From NCBI GenBank assembly GCA_963732635.1, contig CAVTAL010000003.1, forward strand, positions 62,001 through 126,000: 64,000 bases of DNA. Reading direction: 5' to 3'. Made by a program: the position numbers and the translations under genes. Positions 17,595-26,042 of the stretch are shown here, piece after piece. Position 1 is the stretch's first letter; each line of letters begins with the position of its first letter. Under the pieces are notes generated by a model, which was not told where the DNA came from, did no database searches, and saw only the letters and a list, made by a program, of their open reading frames with translations. The stretch is from JAKFWF01 sp963732635 (lineage in GTDB: Bacteria; Pseudomonadota; Alphaproteobacteria; Rhizobiales; Hyphomicrobiaceae).

Positions 17595-18377
17595 TCAGCG
17601 TCCCCGCCATTTCGGCTTGCGCTTTTCGGCGAAGGCGCGCTGGCCCTCCTTGGCGTCGTCGCTCGCCAGCATTCGTTCGGCGGCGGAATAGGTACGGCGC
17701 AACGCCTTCTCGAGGTCTGGTTCGCTCAGGCTCTCGATCATCACTTGCTTCGAGGCCTGGATGGCGAGCGGGGCGCCTTCGAGGATCTGGTTTGCGTACC
17801 AGCGCACGCGGTCGCGCAACTGCTCTTTGGGGACGGCGTCGTTGATCAGGCCCATCGCCTTGGCTTCATCAGCCTTGATGCGCCGGCCGGTCAGGATCAG
17901 GTCCATTGCCTGCTTCAGCGGCATGTTGCGGGCGAGGCGCTGCAGGCCGCCGCCGCCAAGTGCCGCGAGACCGACGCGCGGCTCCGGCAACGCAAACTCA
18001 ACATGGTCGGCGGCAATGGCGAGATCACACGCCGCGATGATCTCGACGCCACCGCCAATCGCCAAGCCGTTCACTGCGGCAATCACCGGCTTCAGCAACC
18101 CGAAGCGGTGCGAGATGCCACCGAACCCGGTCGGCGGATGATCGTCGGCGTTCTTGATCGCGCGCTCCTTCAGATCACTGCCGACGCAGAACGCCTTGTC
18201 GCCGGCCCCTGTGATCACGGCGACATGCAGATCGGTCGCGGCGGTGAAAGCGTCGAGCGCTTCATGCAGTTCGCGATGCGCCTGGGCGTTGAGCGAGTTC
18301 ATCGCCTGCGGGCGATCGATGGTGATCCACAGGATCGCGCCGTCGCGCTCAGTGCGAACTTGGGGGCCGGCGCTCAC
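17595..18377 (-). CDS. Enoyl-CoA hydratase/isomerase family protein
   Basis: 260 residues. Crotonase fold with the oxyanion-hole segments AFCVGSDLKER and GLAIGGGVEIIAACD, and the LPEPRVGLAALGGG block. Position of the two classical catalytic Glu residues is only partly conserved, since the second block reads EPRVGL, so hydratase versus isomerase or other crotonase chemistry is open. Start ATG 18377 overlaps the dehydroquinase stop (ATGA), showing tight coupling within the operon. Confidence 0.9.
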   Translation of the reverse strand: MSAGPQVRTERDGAILWITIDRPQAMNSLNAQAHRELHEALDAFTAATDLHVAVITGAGDKAFCVGSDLKERAIKNADDHPPTGFGGISHRFGLLKPVIAAVNGLAIGGGVEIIAACDLAIAADHVEFALPEPRVGLAALGGGGLQRLARNMPLKQAMDLILTGRRIKADEAKAMGLINDAVPKEQLRDRVRWYANQILEGAPLAIQASKQVMIESLSEPDLEKALRRTYSAAERMLASDDAKEGQRAFAEKRKPKWRGR

Positions 18378-18832
18378 GATTTGGCCCCGGCTTTCGCTTC
18401 AATCAGGTCGGCCATCGCCTCGACCGCAATGGGGTAGCCGTTGACGCCAAGACCGCAGATCAGAGCCGTCGCCGCGAAGGTTGTGAACGAATGGTGGCGG
18501 AACGGTTCGCGCTTGTGCGGGTTCGAGATGTGCAGCTCAATGATCGGCTGCTTGATCATGTTGAGCGCATCGAGGATCGCGACCGAGGTGTGCGTAAAGG
18601 CGGCAGGATTGATGATGATACCGGCGCAGCCTTGGATACCGCCATGAATCCAGTCGATGATCTCGTACTCGCGGTTCGATTGATGGAACGAGACCTCTAG
18701 TCCGCGCTTATTGGCGCGCTCGCGGCACAATTCCTCGACCTGCTTCAATGTGGTCGAACCGTAGATGTGCGGCTCGCGGGTGCCCAGCAGATTGAGGTTC
18801 GGGCCATTGAGAATGAGGATCGTTTTCGACAT
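18374..18832 (-). CDS. aroQ: 3-dehydroquinate dehydratase, type II
   Basis: 152 residues, normal length for the dodecameric type II enzyme (EC 4.2.1.10). Catalytic Tyr lies in NGPNLNLLGTREPHIYG, the catalytic His in NPAAFTHTSVAILDAL, and the substrate loop in ELHISNPHKREPFRHHS. Catalytic Arg is expected in the REPHIYG lid. The enzyme interconverts 3-dehydroquinate and 3-dehydroshikimate in either the biosynthetic or the quinate-catabolic direction. Inclusion in a CoA-transferase/hydratase operon facing a transporter points to catabolism. Overlaps the enoyl-CoA hydratase gene by 4 bases. Confidence 0.94.
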   Translation of the reverse strand: MSKTILILNGPNLNLLGTREPHIYGSTTLKQVEELCRERANKRGLEVSFHQSNREYEIIDWIHGGIQGCAGIIINPAAFTHTSVAILDALNMIKQPIIELHISNPHKREPFRHHSFTTFAATALICGLGVNGYPIAVEAMADLIEAKAGAKS

Positions 18833-18843
18833 GGCGGAGTCTC

Positions 18844-19629
18844 CTAGGCGAGCTTGATGCTGATGGCTGGTAGGGTGCCGAACCTTGCGACCAAGGTTTG
18901 GCCGGGGCGGATCGGGGTCGGCAGCGATGACGAGCCGGTCAGCACGCAGGTGCCCACGGCCAGGTCGATGCCGCGGGCGCGCAGGTCGCTGAAGGTCTCG
19001 GCGGTGATGTCGAGCGGGCTGCGGCGGTAGGAGCCGGTGTAGATCTGAAGCTCCGGGCTGTCGTCGATGTGGGCGTCGATCGCCATGGTTTCGAGCGATA
19101 GGTTGCGCCAGTCGGTGACAGCGGCGCCGAGCACGGCGGCCCCGCCACCGCCGTTGTCGGCAATGCCGTCGAAGGTCCGGGCTGCGCGGTTTCCCGTGCC
19201 CGGCGCGTAGCGCACGGCGGCAAGTTCGATCGCGGGATGGAACGTGACGATGGGCGCCAGTTCCTGGGCGGTCACCGGCCCATTGCCGGCTGGCAGCGGC
19301 TTGGTCAGTCGGAAGGCGAACTCGCACTCGACCTTGGCGCCCTTGAACAGCCGGGCATCGACCACGCCATTGGTGTCAAAGCAGCGGTCGGCGAAGATGC
19401 GGCCGGGCAGCGGTCCGTCGTGACCTTCGAACATCTGCACCGCCTTGACCGTGGCGCCGACCTTCCAGCCGACGACCCTAGTGCCGATCAGCGCGGCCAT
19501 GCGATCCTGGATGGCATAGGCGTCGGCGCGCGAGGCTGGCGCCTCATCGGCCGCAGGCAGTGGAATGGTGCCGCCGCTCTTCCATGCGGCGGCCAGATCC
19601 TGCGCTAGCTTTTCCCATTTTCCGGACAT
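18844..19629 (-). CDS. 2-keto-4-pentenoate hydratase / fumarylacetoacetase-fold protein
   Basis: 261 residues. Resembles MhpD/2-oxopent-4-enoate hydratases of meta-cleavage pathways and related decarboxylases. Segments such as RVVGWKVGAT, PLPGRIFADRCF, VECEFAFRLTKPLP and TGSSSLPTPIRPGQTLVARFG follow the family, including the acidic Glu-x-Glu metal pair (VECEFAF). It sits 11 bases before aroQ and 37 bases after the PanE-like gene. Hydratase activity on a dienoate is the default expectation. Confidence 0.85.
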   Translation of the reverse strand: MSGKWEKLAQDLAAAWKSGGTIPLPAADEAPASRADAYAIQDRMAALIGTRVVGWKVGATVKAVQMFEGHDGPLPGRIFADRCFDTNGVVDARLFKGAKVECEFAFRLTKPLPAGNGPVTAQELAPIVTFHPAIELAAVRYAPGTGNRAARTFDGIADNGGGGAAVLGAAVTDWRNLSLETMAIDAHIDDSPELQIYTGSYRRSPLDITAETFSDLRARGIDLAVGTCVLTGSSSLPTPIRPGQTLVARFGTLPAISIKLA

Positions 19630-19666
19630 CGATGAGCGTTTCCCGAATGGTTTTGGCTGGTCGGTG

Positions 19667-20620
19667 CTATTTCAGGTATTGCGCCTGCAGCCCCTTCACC
19701 AGCGCCACCATGGTGTCGATGGTCGGTGTCGGGATGCCGTGCTTGCGGCCCAGTGCCGCCACCGCGCCGTGAATGGTATCGATCTCGGTCTGTCGCTGGC
19801 GGATGATATCCTCGCGCATCGACGATTTGGCAGTGCCAGTGCCGCCGCCGGTGGTGTCGACCAGTTTGAGCATCACCGAGCGGGCTTCGGCGATATCGAG
19901 ATCATGGCCTTCGGCTTTTGCCACCTGGGCCGCTTCATCAAGTGATTTGAATGCCACGTTAGCCAATTCAGGCACCGCCATGATCTCGAACGAGCGCATA
20001 TCGGTTACCGCCGAGATGGCGCCGAGGGCAACGTTGCCGAGCAGCTTCTTCCATTTGTCGCGCATGATATTGGCGCTGGCTGAAACCGGTAGATTGTGCC
20101 GGGTGAAGGCGGCCGCGATCGCGGTGGCGCGCTCCGAGATGCCGCCAGACCTTTCGCCGATATGGGTCGGCAGGTCGCCGAAGTTGCGCACTACGCCTGG
20201 CGCCTCGACAAGGCCCGCCTGCGACGTCAGTCCCGCCATTATATTGCCGGCGCCGATGATCGCGCCGATCCGGTCTTCATTGCCGAGACCGTTCTGGAAG
20301 CTGATGGCGACGGTTCCGCCGCCGTTGCCGAACAGGTGCTTGATGCTGCCGGCCGCGGCCTCGTTCGCGTAGGCCTTGCACTGCACCAGGACGACGTCGG
20401 CCCTGGCGATTGATCTGGCGTCGGTTGTCGCTCTCAGTTTGATGCGGCGGTCGCCGCCGACACCGACCATGCGCAGTCCGCCATTGTTGATGGCGCCAAC
20501 ATGCTCGGTCCAAGCGTCGACCAGGGTGACCGACAGTCCACCCTCGGCCAGCAAGCCGCCGAACAACCCACCCATGGCACCGGCGCCGACGACGACTACT
20601 TCCGGCTTGTCGAAAGACAT
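19667..20620 (-). CDS. 2-dehydropantoate 2-reductase family protein (PanE/ApbA)
   Basis: 317 residues. NADPH loop VVVVGAGAMGGLFGGLLAEGG-like start (Gly-x-Gly-x-x-Gly) and the catalytic Lys in MRDKWKKLLGNVALGAIS are visible. The usual reaction is ketopantoate to pantoate in CoA synthesis, but many PanE-fold paralogues in catabolic operons reduce other 2-oxo acids. Being the first gene of the minus-strand operon, such a role is more likely here. The ATG at 20620 (MSFDKPE) follows GAGGAAACG; an in-frame start at 20770 would add 50 unrelated residues. Confidence 0.88.
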   Translation of the reverse strand: MSFDKPEVVVVGAGAMGGLFGGLLAEGGLSVTLVDAWTEHVGAINNGGLRMVGVGGDRRIKLRATTDARSIARADVVLVQCKAYANEAAAGSIKHLFGNGGGTVAISFQNGLGNEDRIGAIIGAGNIMAGLTSQAGLVEAPGVVRNFGDLPTHIGERSGGISERATAIAAAFTRHNLPVSASANIMRDKWKKLLGNVALGAISAVTDMRSFEIMAVPELANVAFKSLDEAAQVAKAEGHDLDIAEARSVMLKLVDTTGGGTGTAKSSMREDIIRQRQTEIDTIHGAVAALGRKHGIPTPTIDTMVALVKGLQAQYLK

Positions 20621-21009
20621 TTTCGTTTCCTCGAACCTGGGCGTGCAAAGCCGCAATTCGCGGTCATTTGTTGGTCGATTGTCTTTGAGGCAGTCGATGC
20701 GGCTGTCAACGTGGCTTGCGGCAAGTCTAGTGTGCGCAAAACGCGGCGCCCTTCGGCCAGCGTAAATCATAGTTCGAGGTGATTGTGGTTATAGCAGCTA
20801 TTACCGCGCATGGCCGCGTTGACACTGCCCGTTGCGTTCTACACAGTGCAGCCAAGAAAAAAAGGAATGATAGCACACGGCTAGTGCCAGTAGTGCTCGC
20901 GGTTCGAAGGGGAGTTGAGCACGGCCAGTCGAAATCGAAGCAATATGTTTGCTTGCTTGCCGGCGGGCTATCGCTGCGCATCAAAAAAATTCAACGGAGG
21001 AAACCAGGA
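20621..21009. promoter_or_regulatory. Divergent intergenic region (catabolic operon / ABC operon)
   Basis: 389 bases without a gene between two divergent operons. It must carry both promoters. A TTGACA hexamer lies at 20819-20824 on the plus strand, but no convincing -10 follows at ideal spacing (closest CTACAC at 20840). GGAGGAAA ahead of 21010 is the ribosome-binding site of the binding-protein gene. No operator could be identified with confidence, and no regulator gene is encoded in either operon. Confidence 0.5.
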
Positions 21010-22224
21010 ATGAAACTAGGCAGAAAATTGCTCGGTTGTGCGGCCATCCCAGCGATGGTGCTCGGCCTGTCGACGGTGCCAGCGGCCGCCCAGGACGGCG
21101 TCATCCGCATCGGCGTGTCGTTGCGCATGATTGTCGAGAACGGCCTGCGCTACGGCCAGATGACCAAGGATGAGCTTGAAAGCGTCAACGCCACCGGCGG
21201 CATCAATGGCAAGAAAATCGAAGTGACGCTGCTTGACGACGAGTGCAAGCCGGACAAGGGCATCGCCAACGTCAACCGCTTCATCAACCAGAACAAGGTG
21301 CATCTGGTGATCGGATCGACCTGCAGTTCGGTGTCGATGCCGATGGTTGATATCACCGCCAAGGAAGAAGTGCCGCAGATCATTCCGCACTCGACCAACG
21401 CCAACATCACCAAGAAGGGTAGCGCCTGGGTATTCCGCACTTCGGTGTCGGAACGCTTCTACGCCTCGGTGCACGCCAAGTATCTGTCGGAGAACGTCGG
21501 CAAGAAGGTCGCCTATCTGTTCACCAATGACGGCGCCGGCATCGGCTTCGCCAAGGACTACATGGCCTTCATGAAGAAGACCTACAACGTCGATCCGGCA
21601 TATGAAGCGCAAATGCAGGAGAGCGATCTCGACTTCCGCGCCCATCTGCTGAAGATCAAGTCGCTCGGCGTTGACGTGTTGGCGATCGGCGGTCAGCTCG
21701 ACGCCATCGCGCGCATCGCGCAGCAGTCGATCGAGGTCGGCATTCCGAAGAAGGTTCGCCGCGTTGCCGCTTCCGCCGCATCCAATGCGCCGGTGCCGGA
21801 ACTCGCCGGTGACGCTGCCGTCGGTCTGACGTTCGCCGCCGCCTTCAATTGCAAGGACGACCGGCCGGTGGCGCAGGCATTCGTCAAGATGGTGCGCGAG
21901 AAGTACAAGGTCAATTGCCCCGACCACGATTTCAGTCAGGCCTATGAGACCGCGCAGATCGTCAAGCTCGCTCTCAAGAATTCCAAGCTCGGCCTGACCG
22001 ATGCAACCTTGAAGGCTGACCGCACCGCTATTCGCGATGCGCTGGCCGGCATCAAGGATTTCAAGGGCCTTGCGTCAGGTCCGATCAACTTCTGCGCCGA
22101 GCCGACACCGCAATGCCGTGACGGCAATCGTGCTGGCATCCTGGTCGAGTACACCAAGGGCGGCAAGGATTTCGACACCGGCATCCTGGCGCGGGTCACC
22201 TTCGATCCCGGCTTCGGGCTCTGA
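21010..22224 (+). CDS. Branched-chain-amino-acid-type ABC transporter substrate-binding protein
   Basis: 404 residues, periplasmic binding protein type 1 (LivJ/LivK family). Signal peptide MKLGRKLLGCAAIPAMVLGL is followed by a signal-peptidase site around AAAQD. Family features are IRIGVSLRM, LDDECKPDKGIANVNRFINQ, and IGSTCSSVSMPMVDITAKEE, the ligand loop. The ATG at 21010 follows CGGAGGAAACCAGGA. Members of this family bind leucine-type amino acids but also urea, amides, aromatic acids and other carboxylates. The divergent catabolic operon makes a carboxylic or hydroaromatic ligand plausible. A palindromic element separates it from the permease genes. Confidence 0.92.
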   Translation: MKLGRKLLGCAAIPAMVLGLSTVPAAAQDGVIRIGVSLRMIVENGLRYGQMTKDELESVNATGGINGKKIEVTLLDDECKPDKGIANVNRFINQNKVHLVIGSTCSSVSMPMVDITAKEEVPQIIPHSTNANITKKGSAWVFRTSVSERFYASVHAKYLSENVGKKVAYLFTNDGAGIGFAKDYMAFMKKTYNVDPAYEAQMQESDLDFRAHLLKIKSLGVDVLAIGGQLDAIARIAQQSIEVGIPKKVRRVAASAASNAPVPELAGDAAVGLTFAAAFNCKDDRPVAQAFVKMVREKYKVNCPDHDFSQAYETAQIVKLALKNSKLGLTDATLKADRTAIRDALAGIKDFKGLASGPINFCAEPTPQCRDGNRAGILVEYTKGGKDFDTGILARVTFDPGFGL

Positions 22225-22276
22225 TTGATTGACTTGGCGCTGCTCGTCCTCGCGTGGCGCCAGTAGACTACCCATA

Positions 22277-22380
22277 GGTGTCATCCCGGGGCTTGTCCCC
22301 GGGACGGACACATGGTGCCGCAATCCAAACATTACGCATGTGGCACGATGGCTCCCGGCAATAAATGCCGGGATGACACC
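22277..22380. repeat. REP-like composite palindrome between binding-protein and permease genes
   Basis: Outer arms GGTGTCATCCCGG (22277-22289) and CCGGGATGACACC (22368-22380) are perfect 13-bp inverted repeats. Inside are two more hairpins: CCCGGGG...CCCCGGG (22285-22303) and CCCGGCA...TGCCGGG (22354-22372). The whole can fold as a cloverleaf of about 104 bases. It fills the gap between the binding-protein stop (22224) and the LivM-type start (22409), the same relative position as the REP element in the dipeptide-type operon. Confidence 0.85.
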
Positions 22381-22408
22381 GGTGTGGTGGCAATATCCTA
22401 GTTTCAAC

Positions 22409-23521
22409 ATGCTGGTCCGGTCTGAAACCGGCAATGGGTCGATCGTGCAGGACAACGTCAACGATACGAAGTCGCCGTCCGCAGTCGGCACAGAGGCGCC
22501 CACTTCGTGGTTCGCGTCGGTGCACCCGATCGTGCCCTGGATCGTGGCCTGTCTCGCGCTGCTGCCATTGCCGCTGGTGCTGAGCAATGCCTACACGCAA
22601 TATGTCGTCAACGTCATGGCGATCAACATCATCCTGGCGACCGGTCTGAACATCGTCAAAGGCTTCGCTGGACAGGTCACCATCGGCCATATCGCGCTGA
22701 CCGCGATTGGCGCCTACACCTCGGCGGTGGCCTCGACCTACCTCGGCATTCCCTTCTGGGGTGCGCTGCCGATCGCCATACTGGTGACGGCATTGGCCGG
22801 CGCGATCGTCGGCATCCCGTCGCTGCGGCTCGAAGGCGCCTATCTGGCGCTCGCCACTCTCGGCCTCGGCGAGTCGGTGCGTATCATCATCTCCGGTACC
22901 GAATTCCTGGGCGCCGGCATCGGCTTCGAAAATATTCCACCGCCCTTCTTCTTCGGCAAGTCGCTCGGCGACCATCGCGCCTACTATTATGTCGTGATGC
23001 CGGCGATGCTGCTCGGGCTGTACTTCTCGTTCAGCATCCTGCGCTCCGACATCGGCCGTGCCTTCAAGGCGATCCGCGAGGATTTGCTAGCCGCGGCGGC
23101 GAGCGGCGTCCATGTCGCCAAGTACAAGGTGATCGCGTTCGTGTTGTCGGCGATCTACGCCGGTTGCGCCGGCAGCCTGCAGGCGCACATGGCGCCGGGC
23201 TTCCTGCATCCCAACAGTTATACGCTGACCGAAATGGTAACGCTGCTCCTCATGGTGGTGTTCGGCGGTATCGGCCACATCTGGGGCGGCGTGATCGGCG
23301 CGATCTGCGTGACCATTATCGATGACCTTACGCGCGACTACTACACCTACCGCATGATGATGTTCGGCGCGGTGATCGTGCTGACGGTCATCTACATGCC
23401 CAAAGGCATCGGCGGCATCATCGACAGCTTCCTGGTGCGCCGTCGCTTCAAAGGAATCCGCGAGGCCAGTATCGCCAAGCGTCAGGCCGCAGAGGCGGAG
23501 GCGAAATCCAATGCTTCTTGA
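22409..23521 (+). CDS. livM: Branched-chain-type ABC transporter permease, LivM family
   Basis: 370 residues from ATG 22409 (MLVRSETGNG). Eight to ten hydrophobic helices; family segments are NIVKGFAGQVTIGHIALTAIG, PSLRLEGAYLALATLGLGE and the coupling loop IRSDIGRAFKAIREDLLAA in near form. The open frame continues upstream to 22229 through the REP element, which is not expected to be translated. It has an unusually long polar N-terminal leader of about 40 residues before the first helix. The 3' end overlaps the LivG-type ATPase start by 11 bases. Confidence 0.88.
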   Translation: MLVRSETGNGSIVQDNVNDTKSPSAVGTEAPTSWFASVHPIVPWIVACLALLPLPLVLSNAYTQYVVNVMAINIILATGLNIVKGFAGQVTIGHIALTAIGAYTSAVASTYLGIPFWGALPIAILVTALAGAIVGIPSLRLEGAYLALATLGLGESVRIIISGTEFLGAGIGFENIPPPFFFGKSLGDHRAYYYVVMPAMLLGLYFSFSILRSDIGRAFKAIREDLLAAAASGVHVAKYKVIAFVLSAIYAGCAGSLQAHMAPGFLHPNSYTLTEMVTLLLMVVFGGIGHIWGGVIGAICVTIIDDLTRDYYTYRMMMFGAVIVLTVIYMPKGIGGIIDSFLVRRRFKGIREASIAKRQAAEAEAKSNAS

Positions 23522-24311
23522 AGTCAAGAATCTCACCAAGCGTTTCGGCGGCTTCACCGCGATCTCGAACGTCAACCTGTCGGTCAAGCAGGGTGAGGTG
23601 CGCGGCATCATCGGCCCCAATGGCTCCGGCAAGAGCACGCTGTTCAACCTGATTTCGGGCGTCTACCGGCCCGAGCGTGGTTCGAGCGTGGTGTTTGACG
23701 GCCAGGACATCACCGGCATGGAGTCGCATGACATTGCGCGGCGCGGGGTGGCTCGCACATTCCAGATGCTGCGCATTTTCGCTGGCATGAGCGTGGTCGA
23801 GAACATGATGGTCGGGCATCATGCCTTGATCCCCTACAACACAGCCTCGGCCGTGCTCGGCACGCGGGCTGTGTGGCGTGACGAAAAGAAGCTGCGCGCC
23901 GAGATGATGGATCTGCTGTCGTTCATTGGCCTCGCTGATTTCGCCGACATGCCGGCCGGCGAGATGTCGGGCGGCCAGCGCCGGCTGCTGGCACTCGGCC
24001 GCGCGATGGCGGCGAAGCCGAAGCTGTTGATGCTCGACGAACCGGGCGCCGGCCTGTCGCCGACCAACGTCGATATCCTGCTCGAAACGGTGCTGGCGCT
24101 GCAGAAGCGGTTCGGGCTCACCGTCATCATCATCGAGCACATCCTGAAGCTTGTGATGGATACTTGCCAGACAATCAGCGTGCTGGAGCACGGCGAGAAG
24201 ATCGCCGAGGGCACGCCGGCCGAGATCAAGGAGAACCATGCCGTGATCGAAGCTTACCTCGGCAAGGAAATGAAGGACGAGGAAGTCCGCGCCTACATGC
24301 GTTCGGCGTGA
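23511..24311 (+). CDS. livG: Branched-chain-type ABC transporter ATP-binding protein, LivG family
   Basis: 266 residues. Walker A GPNGSGKST (about residues 36-44), signature MSGGQRRLLALGRAMA and Walker B LLMLDEPGAGLSP, with the LivG-typical H-loop IIIEHILKLVM, are intact. It overlaps the permease gene by 11 bases and precedes the LivF-type ATPase by 32 bases. Confidence 0.93.
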   Translation: MLLEVKNLTKRFGGFTAISNVNLSVKQGEVRGIIGPNGSGKSTLFNLISGVYRPERGSSVVFDGQDITGMESHDIARRGVARTFQMLRIFAGMSVVENMMVGHHALIPYNTASAVLGTRAVWRDEKKLRAEMMDLLSFIGLADFADMPAGEMSGGQRRLLALGRAMAAKPKLLMLDEPGAGLSPTNVDILLETVLALQKRFGLTVIIIEHILKLVMDTCQTISVLEHGEKIAEGTPAEIKENHAVIEAYLGKEMKDEEVRAYMRSA

Positions 24312-24343
24312 TGCGGCCTTAAGCCCGGAGTGTGAGAGCTAAC

Positions 24344-25075
24344 ATGCTGCAGATCAAGGACCTCGTCGGCGGCTACGGCAGCGTGCAGATCCTCAATGGC
24401 GCGACGCTGAAGGTTGCGCGAGGCCAGATCGTTGCGCTCTTGGGCGGCAACGGTACCGGCAAGTCGACATTGTTGAAGGCGAGCTCGGGCATCATCAAGC
24501 CATGGGGCGGGTCGATCACGTTCGACGGCGAACGCATCGACGGCTTGCGGCCGGACGCGATCGTGCGGCGTGGCCTGGTACAGGTGACGCAGGGCAAGGA
24601 AGCGTTCCCCGGCATGACGGTGGAGGAGAACCTGCGTCTTGGCGCCTACGTCGTCGGTGATCGCACCAAGACGGCGGCCGCGCTCGAACGCGTCTACAGC
24701 TATTTCCCGATCCTCAAGGAGAAGCGCCGGCAGTTGTCCGGTACGCTGTCGGGCGGGCAATTGCAGATGGTGTGCATCGGTCGCGGCCTGATGTCGTCAC
24801 CGAAGATGATCATGCTTGATGAGCCATCCGCCGCGCTCGCGCCGCAGATCGTGATGGACATTTTCCGCACCATCTACCGCATCACCCGCGACGGCATGAC
24901 GGTGCTGATGGTCGAGCAGAACGTGCGCATGGCGCTGCTGCTTGCCGAGTATGGCTACGTCATCAAGGACGGCGTGATTCACCTTGAAGGCCCGGCCGAT
25001 CAGATGATCCACGATGATAACGTCCGCCTGTCTTACCTCGGCGGCACCGTCGCCAATCGCGAAGGGAGTCTCTAG
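24344..25075 (+). CDS. livF: Branched-chain-type ABC transporter ATP-binding protein, LivF family
   Basis: 243 residues from ATG 24344; a GTG at 24332 in the same frame would add four residues. Walker A GGNGTGKST, signature LSGGQLQMVCIGRGLM and Walker B MIMLDEPSAALAP are present. LivF-type proteins form the heterodimeric motor with LivG. The LivH-type permease begins five bases after its stop. Confidence 0.92.
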   Translation: MLQIKDLVGGYGSVQILNGATLKVARGQIVALLGGNGTGKSTLLKASSGIIKPWGGSITFDGERIDGLRPDAIVRRGLVQVTQGKEAFPGMTVEENLRLGAYVVGDRTKTAAALERVYSYFPILKEKRRQLSGTLSGGQLQMVCIGRGLMSSPKMIMLDEPSAALAPQIVMDIFRTIYRITRDGMTVLMVEQNVRMALLLAEYGYVIKDGVIHLEGPADQMIHDDNVRLSYLGGTVANREGSL

Positions 25076-25080
25076 CTCCA

Positions 25081-25971
25081 ATGGAATTCGTCATTGATCT
25101 CGTGATCATCGGTGTCTCTGTCGGCATGGTCTACGGCCTCGTTGCCCTGGGCATCTCGCTGATCTATTCCGGCCTCGACATCGTGCATTTCGCGCATGGT
25201 GAAATCTACATGATCGGCGCCTTCATCGGTTTGACCCTCTACAAGACCGTGGGCTTGCCGTTCATTGTCGCGTTCATCCTGGCGGTGATCCTGACGGGCC
25301 TCGTCGGCGTCGTCATCGAGCGGCTGTTCTACCGGCGCCTGACCAGCGGCGGCGGTGGCTACACTGTTGCCGGCATGGGCATGGTAATCGCCGGCTTCGG
25401 CATGTCGATCGTATTGCAGAACGTTGCCTTCCTGGTGTGGGGTCCGAAGCCGCTGCCGTTCAACGTGTCGTTCGGCATGCCGCTCGAGATCGGCAACCTC
25501 GCCTTGCCGATGTCCTACGTCTGGATCATCGTCACAGCCCTGGTCTTGATGTTCGTGCTGAACCTCGTGCTCAAGCGGACGATGATCGGCCTCGCCATTC
25601 GCGCCGTCGCCTACAACAAGGAGATCGCGTACCTTTCGGGCGTCAACGTGCCGCTGATGATCTCGATGATCTTCGGCATCGCCTGTGCGCTCGGCGGTGC
25701 CGCCGGCATCCTGATCGCGCCGATCAACTACGTGCAGGTGCAGATGGGCATCGGCATTCTGATCAAGGCATTCGCGGCGGCCGTCGTCGGCGGCTTCGGC
25801 AGCCTGCCCGGAGCCGTGCTCGGCGGCCTGCTGGTCGGCGTGGTCGAAAGCCTAGGCGCCGCCTTCATCTCCGGCACCTACAAGGACGTCTACGCCTTCG
25901 TGCTGCTGATCGTGGTCATGATGGTGAAGCCGTCCGGCATCCTCGGCGTCGCGGCGAAGGTGAAGGCCTGA
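25081..25971 (+). CDS. livH: Branched-chain-type ABC transporter permease, LivH family
   Basis: 296 residues, about eight membrane helices. The start (DLVIIGVSVGMVYGLVALG) and the motif IVHFAHGEIYMIGAFIG are classic LivH. The segment AYNKEIAYLSGVNVPLMISM contains the coupling loop. Gene order binding protein-M-G-F-H differs from the E. coli K-H-M-G-F order, with LivH last, but is common in alphaproteobacterial catabolic clusters. Confidence 0.92.
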   Translation: MEFVIDLVIIGVSVGMVYGLVALGISLIYSGLDIVHFAHGEIYMIGAFIGLTLYKTVGLPFIVAFILAVILTGLVGVVIERLFYRRLTSGGGGYTVAGMGMVIAGFGMSIVLQNVAFLVWGPKPLPFNVSFGMPLEIGNLALPMSYVWIIVTALVLMFVLNLVLKRTMIGLAIRAVAYNKEIAYLSGVNVPLMISMIFGIACALGGAAGILIAPINYVQVQMGIGILIKAFAAAVVGGFGSLPGAVLGGLLVGVVESLGAAFISGTYKDVYAFVLLIVVMMVKPSGILGVAAKVKA

Positions 25972-26042
25972 GACGCGGCCCTTGACGCCCCAATGCTCCA
26001 ATCTCACGCTGTCGATAGTGGCAGCGACCGGGGGAACACGTC

